In this document: positions 37,394 through 44,748 of the stretch, piece by piece
Numbering within the stretch: the first letter of the stretch is position 1
Layout of the letters: every line of letters starts with the position of its first letter
Position numbers and translations under genes: made by a program
NCBI GenBank assembly: GCA_900551245.1
Contig: URVC01000026.1
Location: forward strand, 1-54,424
Reading direction: 5' to 3'
Length of the DNA stretch: 54,424 bases
From: an uncultured bacterium
GTDB lineage: Bacteria > Verrucomicrobiota > Lentisphaeria > Victivallales > Victivallaceae
The notes under the pieces: model-generated
Database searches by the model: none
What the model was told of the DNA's origin: nothing
The model's input: the letters and a program-made list of their open reading frames with translations, nothing else

Positions 37394-38653
37394 ATGAAAT
37401 TCACCAGCGTCCACTTTATCGGCATCGGCGGAGCGGGGATGGCGCCGCTCGCCTCCATTCTGCTGGAGCGCGGCGTCGCGGTCTCCGGTTCCGACCGGGA
37501 GCTCAACGCGAAGACCGCCCGTCTCGCCGCCGCCGGCGCGAAGATCTTCGCCGGCCACGATGCGGCGCATCTGCCGGACTCCGCCGGACTGGTGGTCTAC
37601 TCCTCGGCCGTTCCGCCGGAGAATCCCGAACGGCGGCGTGCGGCGGCGCTGGAGATTCCGCAGCTTCGCCGCGGCGAACTGCTGGCGGAGCTTGCCGGAG
37701 AGTACCGGCGGGTCGTCGCCGTCTCCGGCTCCCACGGCAAGACGAGCATCACCGCGATGCTGGTGCACGCACTGCGCGGCTGTGGACTCACGCCCGGCTT
37801 TCTGATCGGCGCGGCCCTGCGAAACGGCCCCTCCTCCTCGGCGGGGCAGGGCGGCGAGTTCTTCATCACCGAAGTTGACGAGTCCGACGGAACCCACACG
37901 CTTGTCTCGCCCTTTCTCGGCGTCGTCCCCAACCTCGACGACGACCACGCCTGGAGCGTCGGCGGCGAAGAGGCATTGCACGAGAATTTCCGCACCTTCG
38001 CCCGCCGTTCGCAAAAACTGCTCTACTACGGCGCTCCGCTGCCGGACCGGCTCTTCGGCTTTCATCCGGACGCAACCCGGCTGGAGCGCCGGGTTGCGCC
38101 CTGCGGCCCCTGGATCGGCTTTCAGGCGTGGAATGCCCGGCTGGCGCTCCATGCCGCCGCCCTGCTCGGCGTCGACCCGGAACGGGCGGAACGGGCGCTG
38201 GCGGATTTCCCGGGCGTGGCGCGCCGCCTCGCGGTCCGATTCGATTCGCCGGAGCTGGTCATCGTCGAAGACTACGCCCACCATCCGGCAGAGCTGGCCA
38301 GCTCGATCGCGACGTTGCGCCGCCGCTGGCCGGACCGGGAACTTCAGCTGGTGTTTCAGCCGCACCGTTACGCCCGGCTGGCGAAGTATCTGCCGGAGTT
38401 CGCCGCGGAGCTGGCCAAGGCGGATTCGGTCCTCGTCACCGACGTCTTCGCCGCCTGGAGCGAAACCGGTCCGGTCGACAGTGCCGCCCTCGCCGCGGCG
38501 GCGGGAGAACGGGTCCGCTATCTCCCCGGCACCTGGCGCGAAATCGCCGCTGCCGCCCTGGCACTCCCCGCCCATCGCCCCCGCCTGCTCGCGGTCATCG
38601 GCGCTGGAGATATAGAACATATATTTGATTATTTGCCTCGACCGATTAAGTAA
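37394..38653 (+). CDS. murC: MurC-like UDP-N-acetylmuramate--alanine ligase (compact)
   Basis: 419 residues from ATG 37394; the frame opens at 37346 overlapping the exporter. Seen: H-F-I-G-I-G-G-A-G-M, P-loop G112-S-H-G-K-T117, E-V-D-E-S-D-G-T, and the C-terminal E-D-Y-A-H-H-P with F-Q-P-H-R-Y-A-R. It ligates L-alanine to UDP-MurNAc in peptidoglycan synthesis. It is short for MurC (usually 450-490); the loss appears to be in the middle domain between Y-Y-G-A-P-L-P and the W-N-A-R-L-A segment. Mpl, which links a tripeptide to UDP-MurNAc, is the main alternative. Confidence 0.85.
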   Translation: MKFTSVHFIGIGGAGMAPLASILLERGVAVSGSDRELNAKTARLAAAGAKIFAGHDAAHLPDSAGLVVYSSAVPPENPERRRAAALEIPQLRRGELLAELAGEYRRVVAVSGSHGKTSITAMLVHALRGCGLTPGFLIGAALRNGPSSSAGQGGEFFITEVDESDGTHTLVSPFLGVVPNLDDDHAWSVGGEEALHENFRTFARRSQKLLYYGAPLPDRLFGFHPDATRLERRVAPCGPWIGFQAWNARLALHAAALLGVDPERAERALADFPGVARRLAVRFDSPELVIVEDYAHHPAELASSIATLRRRWPDRELQLVFQPHRYARLAKYLPEFAAELAKADSVLVTDVFAAWSETGPVDSAALAAAAGERVRYLPGTWREIAAAALALPAHRPRLLAVIGAGDIEHIFDYLPRPIK

Positions 38654-39461
38654 AAACATAGTTTTTTTTAAAAATTTTCATTTTTCTGCTTGCTTTTTAT
38701 AAAAAAAGGTAGTATTTTCCTTATAGATCCGGAGAACGGGGAAATGTTCCATCCGGGCCGGATACGGGGGAAACGACACCGTGAGCAGAAGACCGGACAT
38801 ACTCTTTGGGGAACTGCTGTTCTGCTGTATCCTGCTGCTTCCGCTGGATTCGGCGTCGGTGACCTCCGTGCCGCACTCTCTGTCAACCCCGCTGCCGCTT
38901 TGCCGACCGGGGGAGAAGTGCATCGCCGGCCGTTGCCCGCACCGCAGGGCCGGAGTTCCGGGAGACATCCCCTCGGGAAGAAATTTTCAGAGCTGTCCCT
39001 GTCCGACCCGGCAGCATCATGTTACAACGGAGAAGAGGAATTCTTCCGCCGGAGTTTTTCTGCCGCCTCAGAATCGGGGGCGAGACAGTTTCCCGCTGAT
39101 TTCATACGCCTTGACCAGTCGGAAGGAGGAGCCGAAGAGGAGCGGCCTTTTCCTCCATGTGTCAATTCGGCATTCGATTGTGCAACGGGCCGGTCCAGGC
39201 TGACTTCCGGCCGCCGTGTTTTCCGGCACAGATTGAATTTGTCTCCGGACATCCCGGCGCCACGGAAGACTCTGTTATTGCCCTGCCGTTCTCCCTGTTT
39301 CCCGGAAGAGAGGAGCTTCTGCAACTGGTGTGACGAAACGGCCTGAAGAAGACCCGCCGCCCTGGCGGCCGGGGTCACGGCATCGGAGGGAACGTGGTTC
39401 CGATCCGGAGGACAATCCGGAAAACGCCCCGGCCCTGTGTGAAAAATTCCATTTTCTGTCC
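38654..39461. other. 808-base stretch without a convincing gene
   Basis: It begins with a very AT-rich 70 bases containing a possible promoter (TTGCTT 38690, 17-base spacer, TATTTT 38713) and a GGAG ahead of ATG 38744. Several overlapping frames are open (for example 38744-39346 and 38781-39203 on the plus strand, 39022-39474 on the minus), but none shows a recognisable domain. The GTG frame at 38781 has a hydrophobic stretch after basic residues. It may be a decayed gene or an interspersed repeat. Confidence 0.4.
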
Positions 39462-40679
39462 ATGAACAACACATTTGATCTCTTTATTGTCGGAGCCGGT
39501 CCGGCCGGTTTGATGGCCGCCGTCTCCGCCGCCGCCGCGGGGAAGCGGGTCGGCGTCGCCGAATTTCTCCCTTCCGCCGGGCGGAAACTGCTCGCGTCCG
39601 GTTCCGGCAAGTGCAATCTCACCAACCTTCTGGAGCCGGAGGAGATGGCGGCCCGTTTCACCGCCGGCGCCCGCCGGATTCTCCCGGCGCTGCGCGCCTT
39701 CCCGCCGGAGGAGCTGCGGCTCTGGTTCCGCCGCCGTGGCGTGCCGACCTCGCCGGTGGACGGCTTTCACTGCTTCCCGGATTCGCAGAGAGCGGGCGAC
39801 GTGCTCGATGCCCTGCTGCGCGAGGCGGCGCAATACAACGTGCAGATCTTCTGCAACACCGCCGTGGAGGAACTGCTGATTTCCGACGGGAAAATTTCCG
39901 GCTGTCGGGCGGGGAAACGGGAGTTCCATGCCGAAAAACTCCTCCTCGCCGGCGGCGGCAACGGATACCCCACGCTCGGCGCCCGCGGCCTCGGCTACCG
40001 GCTTGCCGCCTCCGCCGGACACACCATTCTGACCCCGGTCCCGGCGCTGGTCGGTCTGCGGACGAAAGAGGAGTGGCCGACCCGCCTCGCCGGAATCACC
40101 GTCGAACGCGCCCGGGCCGGATTCGGCCGCGGCCGTTTCCGCGAAGGGGTGCTGCTGTTTACGAAAACCGGCGTCTCCGGCCCCGCGGTGCTCGATCTTG
40201 CCGGGGAAATCAACCGCCGGCTGCTCACCGGGCCAGAAGCGGTTCTCACGCTCCGCTTTGAGGCGAAATACGCCGCGGAGTTCTGGCGCGCCGAACTGGA
40301 GCGGCGGCGGCAGAGCGACGGCAGAAAACCGGTGGAAGCGGTTCTTGCGGAGTTCTTCCGCCGCCGCCTCGCGGAAACACTCGCCGAACTTGCCGGCTGC
40401 ACCGCCCGCCGCCTCGCGGAACTCACCGCCGCCGAACGGAACCGCCTCGCCGGACTGCTCGACGCCATGCCGCTCGTCGTGACCGGCAACGACGGCTGGG
40501 AAAAGGCGATGGCCACCTGTGGCGGCGTGGCGCTCGACGAGGTCAATCCGCGCACGATGGAGAGCCGCCTGCTCCCGGGACTTCGCTTCGCCGGAGAGAT
40601 GCTTGACGTCGGCGCACCCTGCGGCGGTTACAATCTGCAGTGGGCGTTCAGCTCCGGCCGTCTCGCCGCGCTCGCCTGA
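39462..40679 (+). CDS. BaiN/HI0933-family FAD-dependent oxidoreductase
   Basis: 405 residues from ATG 39462; the open frame reaches 39330 but lacks family similarity there. FAD-binding F-I-V-G-A-G-P-A-G-L-M (8-18), the family-specific S-G-S-G-K-C-N-L-T-N (48-57), L-L-A-G-G-G-N-G-Y-P, G-V-S-G-P-A-V-L, and C-terminal C-G-G-V-A-L-D-E-V-N-P-R-T-M-E-S with G-G-Y-N-L-Q-W-A. A flavoprotein family whose gut members include a bile-acid enzyme; most have no known substrate. No obvious ribosome site. Converges with arfB. Confidence 0.92.
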   Translation: MNNTFDLFIVGAGPAGLMAAVSAAAAGKRVGVAEFLPSAGRKLLASGSGKCNLTNLLEPEEMAARFTAGARRILPALRAFPPEELRLWFRRRGVPTSPVDGFHCFPDSQRAGDVLDALLREAAQYNVQIFCNTAVEELLISDGKISGCRAGKREFHAEKLLLAGGGNGYPTLGARGLGYRLAASAGHTILTPVPALVGLRTKEEWPTRLAGITVERARAGFGRGRFREGVLLFTKTGVSGPAVLDLAGEINRRLLTGPEAVLTLRFEAKYAAEFWRAELERRRQSDGRKPVEAVLAEFFRRRLAETLAELAGCTARRLAELTAAERNRLAGLLDAMPLVVTGNDGWEKAMATCGGVALDEVNPRTMESRLLPGLRFAGEMLDVGAPCGGYNLQWAFSSGRLAALA

Positions 40680-40689
40680 ACCGGGGGCA

Positions 40690-41112
40690 TCACTCCTCCG
40701 GGAACCGCTTCTGCGAACGCTCCTGTTTGCGCAGGCTGTGGAGCGCCTTGCTCTCGAGCCTGCGCCGCACCGACGCCGCGGTCGGGCGGGTCGGACGGCG
40801 GCGCTTCGGTTCGCGGAGCGCCTCCTCCAGAATCGCCTGCATCCGGCGGAGCGCCTCCTCCCGGTTCCGGAGCTGACTGCGGGTGTCGCGGACGGTTACG
40901 GCCAACACCCCCTCCTCCGACAGCCGGGGACGGAGTTTGCCGCAGAGTTTCTCCCGCACCTCCGGCGGAAAGCGGAAGGTTTCCGCCAGGCGGAAGAGCA
41001 GCCGGGCCGTGGTGGACACCTTGTTGACGTTCTGCCCTCCCGGACCGGGGGAGCGGACGAACTGCCACTCGAATTCGCTCTCCGGAATGAAGTACCGCCC
41101 GGCGACCAGCAT
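40690..41112 (-). CDS. arfB: ribosome-rescue peptidyl-tRNA hydrolase ArfB
   Basis: 140 residues, the expected length. It has the class I release-factor catalytic motif S-P-G-P-G25-G26-Q27-N-V-N-K-V-S-T, which releases peptides from ribosomes stalled on truncated mRNA, and the basic C-terminal tail (R-R-R-P-T-R-P-T, K-R-F-P) that enters the mRNA channel. The frame extends to 41322 inside the neighbour, but ATG 41112 with GGGAG 8 bases upstream and overlapping the neighbour's stop by one base is clearly the start. Confidence 0.95.
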   Translation of the reverse strand: MLVAGRYFIPESEFEWQFVRSPGPGGQNVNKVSTTARLLFRLAETFRFPPEVREKLCGKLRPRLSEEGVLAVTVRDTRSQLRNREEALRRMQAILEEALREPKRRRPTRPTAASVRRRLESKALHSLRKQERSQKRFPEE

Positions 41113-41867
41113 CAGACGAACTCCCGCCAGAACCCCAGCCATTCGTCGTAGATTTCGCGGGCGCTGCGCACCTCCGCCTCGGCGGGGAACTCCTCGGTCA
41201 GCGGAATGAGGTAGGAGTTCGACACGAAGATGTCGCACCAGAGGAACTGTTCCGCCGCCAGAGTCCGTATCGCTTCGCGGAACTCGCTTATGCTGTGCAC
41301 TTTGTTGAGGAACTTCAGACACATCGCATCCCGCTTCGCCCGTGCCACCCGGAGCGAATCGTCCTCCGGCTGATACACCAGCGTGTAACGGTCGCGGCGG
41401 CGCGTCTCGGCATCCGGATTGAACAACCCCGGGTCATCCACATACCCGCCGTCGAACACGATCTCCACCTCGTGGCCGATGGCGCGGGCCGAGCGCCGGA
41501 GCTTCTCCTCGAACACCCCTTTTTCCACCGCGGCATGGAACCGGTTCCACGCCCACGACTCATCCATCAGCAGCCGGCGCCCCTTGCGGGAGGGGTAGAC
41601 CGCGGCAAGCATCGGGTCGAGCCCCTTGGTGAGGCAGAGTCCGCACTGGAGCGAGGTGCGCTGTTTCACATCCCAGGTGAAGAAATATTTGCCGAACTTG
41701 AAGAACGGCAGATCGAGCGAGGGGACGATCCACCAGTCGGTCAGCGCCGGCGTGTAATGGTTGAAGGGGCGCCGCACCAGCCGTTCCTGCTCCATCGGCG
41801 GGATGAACGGCTCCATCTCCTCGCAGAGCCGCCGGGGCGACCGGTTCAGGCTGTAGGTCATCGTCAT
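41112..41867 (-). CDS. protein of unknown function, upstream of arfB
   Basis: 251 residues from ATG 41867, which follows AAGGAG by 8 bases; the frame opens at 41969 without support. I do not recognise a family. It is soluble, rich in aromatic residues and arginine (T-D-W-W-I-V-P; F-F-K-F-G-K-Y-F-F-T-W-D), with one C-G-L-C pair near residue 85. No signal peptide or membrane helix. Its stop overlaps the start of arfB, so the two are translationally coupled. Confidence 0.8.
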   Translation of the reverse strand: MTMTYSLNRSPRRLCEEMEPFIPPMEQERLVRRPFNHYTPALTDWWIVPSLDLPFFKFGKYFFTWDVKQRTSLQCGLCLTKGLDPMLAAVYPSRKGRRLLMDESWAWNRFHAAVEKGVFEEKLRRSARAIGHEVEIVFDGGYVDDPGLFNPDAETRRRDRYTLVYQPEDDSLRVARAKRDAMCLKFLNKVHSISEFREAIRTLAAEQFLWCDIFVSNSYLIPLTEEFPAEAEVRSAREIYDEWLGFWREFV

Positions 41868-41980
41868 GAAACAGACTCCTTGCGTGACAAATCCAGAATT
41901 CCACGGGGCGGCCGATATCACTTCCGCGCCGCTGCCGCTTACAATATCATCACTCCCGCAATTGTGCAATTTTTGAAGAC

Positions 41981-42018
41981 AAAAAAAAGGAGGGAATCCC
42001 GTCGACCGGAATCCCCTC
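41981..42018 (-). terminator. intrinsic terminator of the RRM gene
   Basis: Minus strand: an 11-base-pair stem (two G-U pairs) with a 7-base loop spanning 42018-41990, followed by C and eight T (41988-41981). It lies 19 bases beyond the RRM stop codon. Confidence 0.85.
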
Positions 42019-42037
42019 TTGCAAGCAATCGAAACAA

Positions 42038-42334
42038 TTACCAGCGGTTGCCGCCCTCGCGGTTGCCGCCGAAGCCGCCCCGCGGACGTTCTTCGCGCGG
42101 ACGCGCTTCGTTCACGACCGCCTTGCGGCCGCCGATCTCCTTGCCGTTGAGCTCCGCGATGGCGTTGCGCGCCTCGGCGTCGTTCGGCATCTCGACAAAT
42201 CCGAATCCCTTGGATTTGTTGGTCTCGCGATCCGTCACGATCCGGGCGGAGCTCACTTCGCCGAACGCCGCAAAAGTGGCCCTGAGTTCGTCACGGTCAA
42301 GTCCGTACGGCAAGTTCCCCACGTAGATGTTCAT
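42038..42334 (-). CDS. small RRM-type RNA-binding protein
   Basis: 98 residues: one RNA recognition motif with RNP2 I-Y-V-G-N-L (3-8) and RNP1 K-G-F-G-F-V-E-M (42-49), then a short Arg/Gly-rich tail (E-E-R-P-R-G-G-F-G-G-N-R). Bacterial proteins of this form, studied in cyanobacteria, are often cold-induced RNA chaperones. AGGA precedes the ATG. It is monocistronic, with its own consensus promoter about 300 bases upstream and a strong terminator, consistent with high, leader-controlled expression. Confidence 0.95.
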   Translation of the reverse strand: MNIYVGNLPYGLDRDELRATFAAFGEVSSARIVTDRETNKSKGFGFVEMPNDAEARNAIAELNGKEIGGRKAVVNEARPREERPRGGFGGNREGGNRW

Positions 42335-42632
42335 CCTGATTCCTTTCTCTTCTGCTTTCTCTCCGGACCTCCGGAGTGTTGAAAAAATGTTTGTTTCGCC
42401 CGCTCTCCTGAATCGTTCTCATTTGAAGCCTCTTGGGGAATCGCGCCGCAAACGTCGGACCGTCAGGAGTTCGCAGGCATGGTTTGCAGTCGGAAATCGT
42501 CGGCGAGATTGCGATGTCGCCCCCCGGCCACATCGGGGGACGCCGCCAGTCAGCTCTGGCTGAAAATGTCGGTTGTCCGGATCAGTTCAATATACAGTCC
42601 AATCGAGAATCAGTTGCTCATTATGAACATTT
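42335..42632 (-). promoter_or_regulatory. long 5' leader of the RRM mRNA
   Basis: From the predicted transcription start near 42632 to the ATG at 42334 there are about 298 transcribed, apparently noncoding bases. No convincing gene is seen on either strand. Long leaders are a feature of cold-regulated RNA-chaperone mRNAs; a structural role is inferred, not shown. Confidence 0.5.
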
Positions 42633-42638
42633 CTCAAT

Positions 42639-42667
42639 ATTATACCGGAAAAATGGCTCAATGTCAA
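42639..42667 (-). promoter_or_regulatory. perfect sigma70 consensus promoter for the RRM gene
   Basis: Minus strand: TTGACA (42667-42662), exactly 17 bases, TATAAT (42644-42639). Both hexamers match the consensus at every position. Confidence 0.88.
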
Positions 42668-42708
42668 TAGCTTTTGACGTTTTTTCCAAAAAAAATCACA
42701 TTTTTTCT

Positions 42709-42736
42709 GAAAAAGAGCGGATTTTCGCTCTTTTTC
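42709..42736 (-). terminator. intrinsic terminator of the VOC gene
   Basis: Perfect 11-base inverted repeat GAAAAAGAGCG / CGCTCTTTTTC around a 6-base loop, 28 bases past the VOC stop codon. The stem ends in A5/T5 tracts, so it could act in both directions. Confidence 0.78.
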
Positions 42737-42763
42737 CGTTGGATTTCAGCTCTTTTGGCCGGA

Positions 42764-43138
42764 TTATCTCTCCGGAGTATCCGCGGGATACGATTCCCGG
42801 ACGCGGAAGAGATTCCCCTCCGGATCGCTGCCGATCAGAAACCCGCCGAGATGGGGATTTTCATCGAAGGCCGGCGTGTATCCGGCATCCTCCAGCCGCC
42901 GCCGGAGCCGGTCGAGGTCGGGCACGGTGAAGAGCAGCGACGTCGCCGCCGAGGCGTGCTCCAGATACGGTGCCGCGCTCTTCTCCAGAATCAGCCGGAA
43001 TCCCGGCGTCAGTTCGAAGGAGACCGCGTAGGTGCTGTCCACCACCGGTTCGCCCAGTTCGAGCAGTTCCCGGTAGAAAAAACGGCAGTTGTTGAGGTCG
43101 TTGACTTTGATGACGATGGCGAAACGTTGCGCATCCAT
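42764..43138 (-). CDS. VOC (glyoxalase/bleomycin-resistance) family protein
   Basis: 124 residues, a single vicinal-oxygen-chelate module pair of beta-alpha-beta-beta-beta units. Seen: V-N-D-L-N-N-C-R-F-F-Y-R-E-L-L-E-L, F-R-L-I-L-E, V-P-D-L-D-R-L-R-R-R-L-E-D-A-G, and S-D-P-E-G-N-L-F-R-V with a terminal metal-type acidic residue. Substrate unknown; glyoxalase, dioxygenase and antibiotic-binding members share this fold. Flanked by its own candidate promoter and terminator. Confidence 0.88.
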   Translation of the reverse strand: MDAQRFAIVIKVNDLNNCRFFYRELLELGEPVVDSTYAVSFELTPGFRLILEKSAAPYLEHASAATSLLFTVPDLDRLRRRLEDAGYTPAFDENPHLGGFLIGSDPEGNLFRVRESYPADTPER

Positions 43139-43186
43139 GAGATATTTTCACCTTGTTCCCTTGCGAAATCACCGATTGTGCCTTAA

Positions 43187-43214
43187 ATTATATGGTATAC
43201 CGTTTTCCCGTCGA
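43187..43214 (-). promoter_or_regulatory. candidate promoter for the VOC gene
   Basis: Minus strand: TCGACG (43214-43209), a 16-base spacer, and a consensus TATAAT (43192-43187), 49 bases upstream of the start codon. The -35 box is only 4 of 6. Confidence 0.45.
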
Positions 43215-43279
43215 TTGCAAACGGCAATTCGAATTATCACAGGAAAAATCAATTTATTCAACTGGAAGGGGCATTTCCG

Positions 43280-44719
43280 GTGAACAATGACGTCTATCAG
43301 AATCCGTTGACCGACCGTTACGCAGGCAAGGAGATGAGCTATCTCTGGAGCCCGCAGTTCAAACATTCCACCTGGCGGCGGCTCTGGCTCATGCTCGCAA
43401 AGTGCGAGCAGAAGCTCGGGCTGGCCATCACCGACTCCCAGATCGCCGCAATGGAGCAGCACCTCGACGACATCGACTTCGAAAAGGTGGCCGCCAAAGA
43501 GCGCGAACTGCGCCATGACGTCATGAGCCATATCCACGTCTTCGGCGAACTCTGCCCGGAGGCGATGCCGATCATCCACCTCGGCGCCACCAGCTGCTTC
43601 GTCACCGACAACACCGAACTTATTCAGATGCGCGAAGGGTTGAAGATCATCCGCGGCAAACTGCTCCGGCTGATGAGCCAGCTCGCCGCCTTCTGCGACG
43701 CCAACAAGGCGCTGCCCACCCTCGGCTTCACCCACTTCCAGCCCGCGCAGCTCACCACCGTCGGCAAGCGGTTCAGCCTCTATCTGCAGGACTTCCTGCT
43801 CGACTTCGAGCGGGTCGAAGAGGAGATCGAGCGCATCCCCTTCCGCAGCGTCAAGGGGACCACCGGCACCCAGGCGAGCTTCCTCGAGCTCTTCGACGGC
43901 GACCACGCCAAGTGCCGCCAGCTCGAACGTGACGTCGCCGCCGGCATGGGCTTCACCAACGTCATCGCCGTCTCCGGGCAGACCTACACCCGCAAGATCG
44001 ACTACTTCGTGCTGTCGATCCTCTCCGGCATCGCCCAGTCCGCCTCGAAGATGGCGACCGACATCCGGCTGCTCGCCAACCTCAAGGAGGTCGAGGAGCC
44101 CTTCGGCAAGAAGCAGATCGGTTCGAGCGCCATGGCCTACAAGCGCAATCCGATGCGCAGCGAACGGGTCTGCTCGCTCTCGCGCTACCTCATGAGCCTG
44201 CCGGCCAACGCGGCGATGACCGAGGCGACCCAGTGGTTCGAACGCACCCTCGACGACTCCGCCAACCGCCGCATCGTGCTCGCGGAATCGTTCCTCGCGG
44301 CGGACATCATCCTTTCGCTGCTCATCAACATCACCGACGGCCTCCAGCTCTGGCCGAAGGTGATCGCCCGCCGCATCCAGTCCGAACTGCCCTTCATGGC
44401 GACCGAGAATCTGCTGATGGCCGCGGTGAAGAAGGGCGGCGACCGGCAGGCGCTGCACGAGGTGATCCGCACCCATTCGATGGCGGCCGCCCGCCGGGTC
44501 AAGGAGGAGGGCGCGGACAACGACCTGCTCGACCGGCTCCGCAACGATCCGGCCTTCGCCTGCATCCGGGACGAATTCGATTCGCTGCTCGACCCCTCGA
44601 CCTTCATCGGCCGCGCGCCGCAGCAGGTCGAGGAGTTCCTCGCCGAACGGGTCCGGCCGGTTCTCGATCAGTACCATGCGGAACTCGACGCCGCCACCGC
44701 CGACGCCGTCAACGTATAG
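43280..44719 (+). CDS. purB: adenylosuccinate lyase
   Basis: 479 residues starting at GTG 43280 with GGAAGGGG upstream. PurB cleaves SAICAR and adenylosuccinate to fumarate plus AICAR or AMP. Seen: R-H-D-V-M-S-H-I-H, H-L-G-A-T-S-C-F-V-T-D-N, T-H-F-Q-P-A-Q, and the signature loop G281-S-S-A-M-A-Y-K-R-N-P291 with the catalytic serine. The sequence resembles the eukaryote-like PurB branch. uxaC starts 29 bases after the stop; purM lies beyond it. Confidence 0.96.
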   Translation: MNNDVYQNPLTDRYAGKEMSYLWSPQFKHSTWRRLWLMLAKCEQKLGLAITDSQIAAMEQHLDDIDFEKVAAKERELRHDVMSHIHVFGELCPEAMPIIHLGATSCFVTDNTELIQMREGLKIIRGKLLRLMSQLAAFCDANKALPTLGFTHFQPAQLTTVGKRFSLYLQDFLLDFERVEEEIERIPFRSVKGTTGTQASFLELFDGDHAKCRQLERDVAAGMGFTNVIAVSGQTYTRKIDYFVLSILSGIAQSASKMATDIRLLANLKEVEEPFGKKQIGSSAMAYKRNPMRSERVCSLSRYLMSLPANAAMTEATQWFERTLDDSANRRIVLAESFLAADIILSLLINITDGLQLWPKVIARRIQSELPFMATENLLMAAVKKGGDRQALHEVIRTHSMAAARRVKEEGADNDLLDRLRNDPAFACIRDEFDSLLDPSTFIGRAPQQVEEFLAERVRPVLDQYHAELDAATADAVNV

Positions 44720-44748
44720 CAGAAAGCAAGAGCAAGGAGTGAGGTATC

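Noticed and set aside
38690..39346. 218-residue frame as a definite gene
   Set aside because: No domain, several equally long competing frames, and only the ATG at 38744 has a plausible ribosome site; kept as an uncertain region instead.
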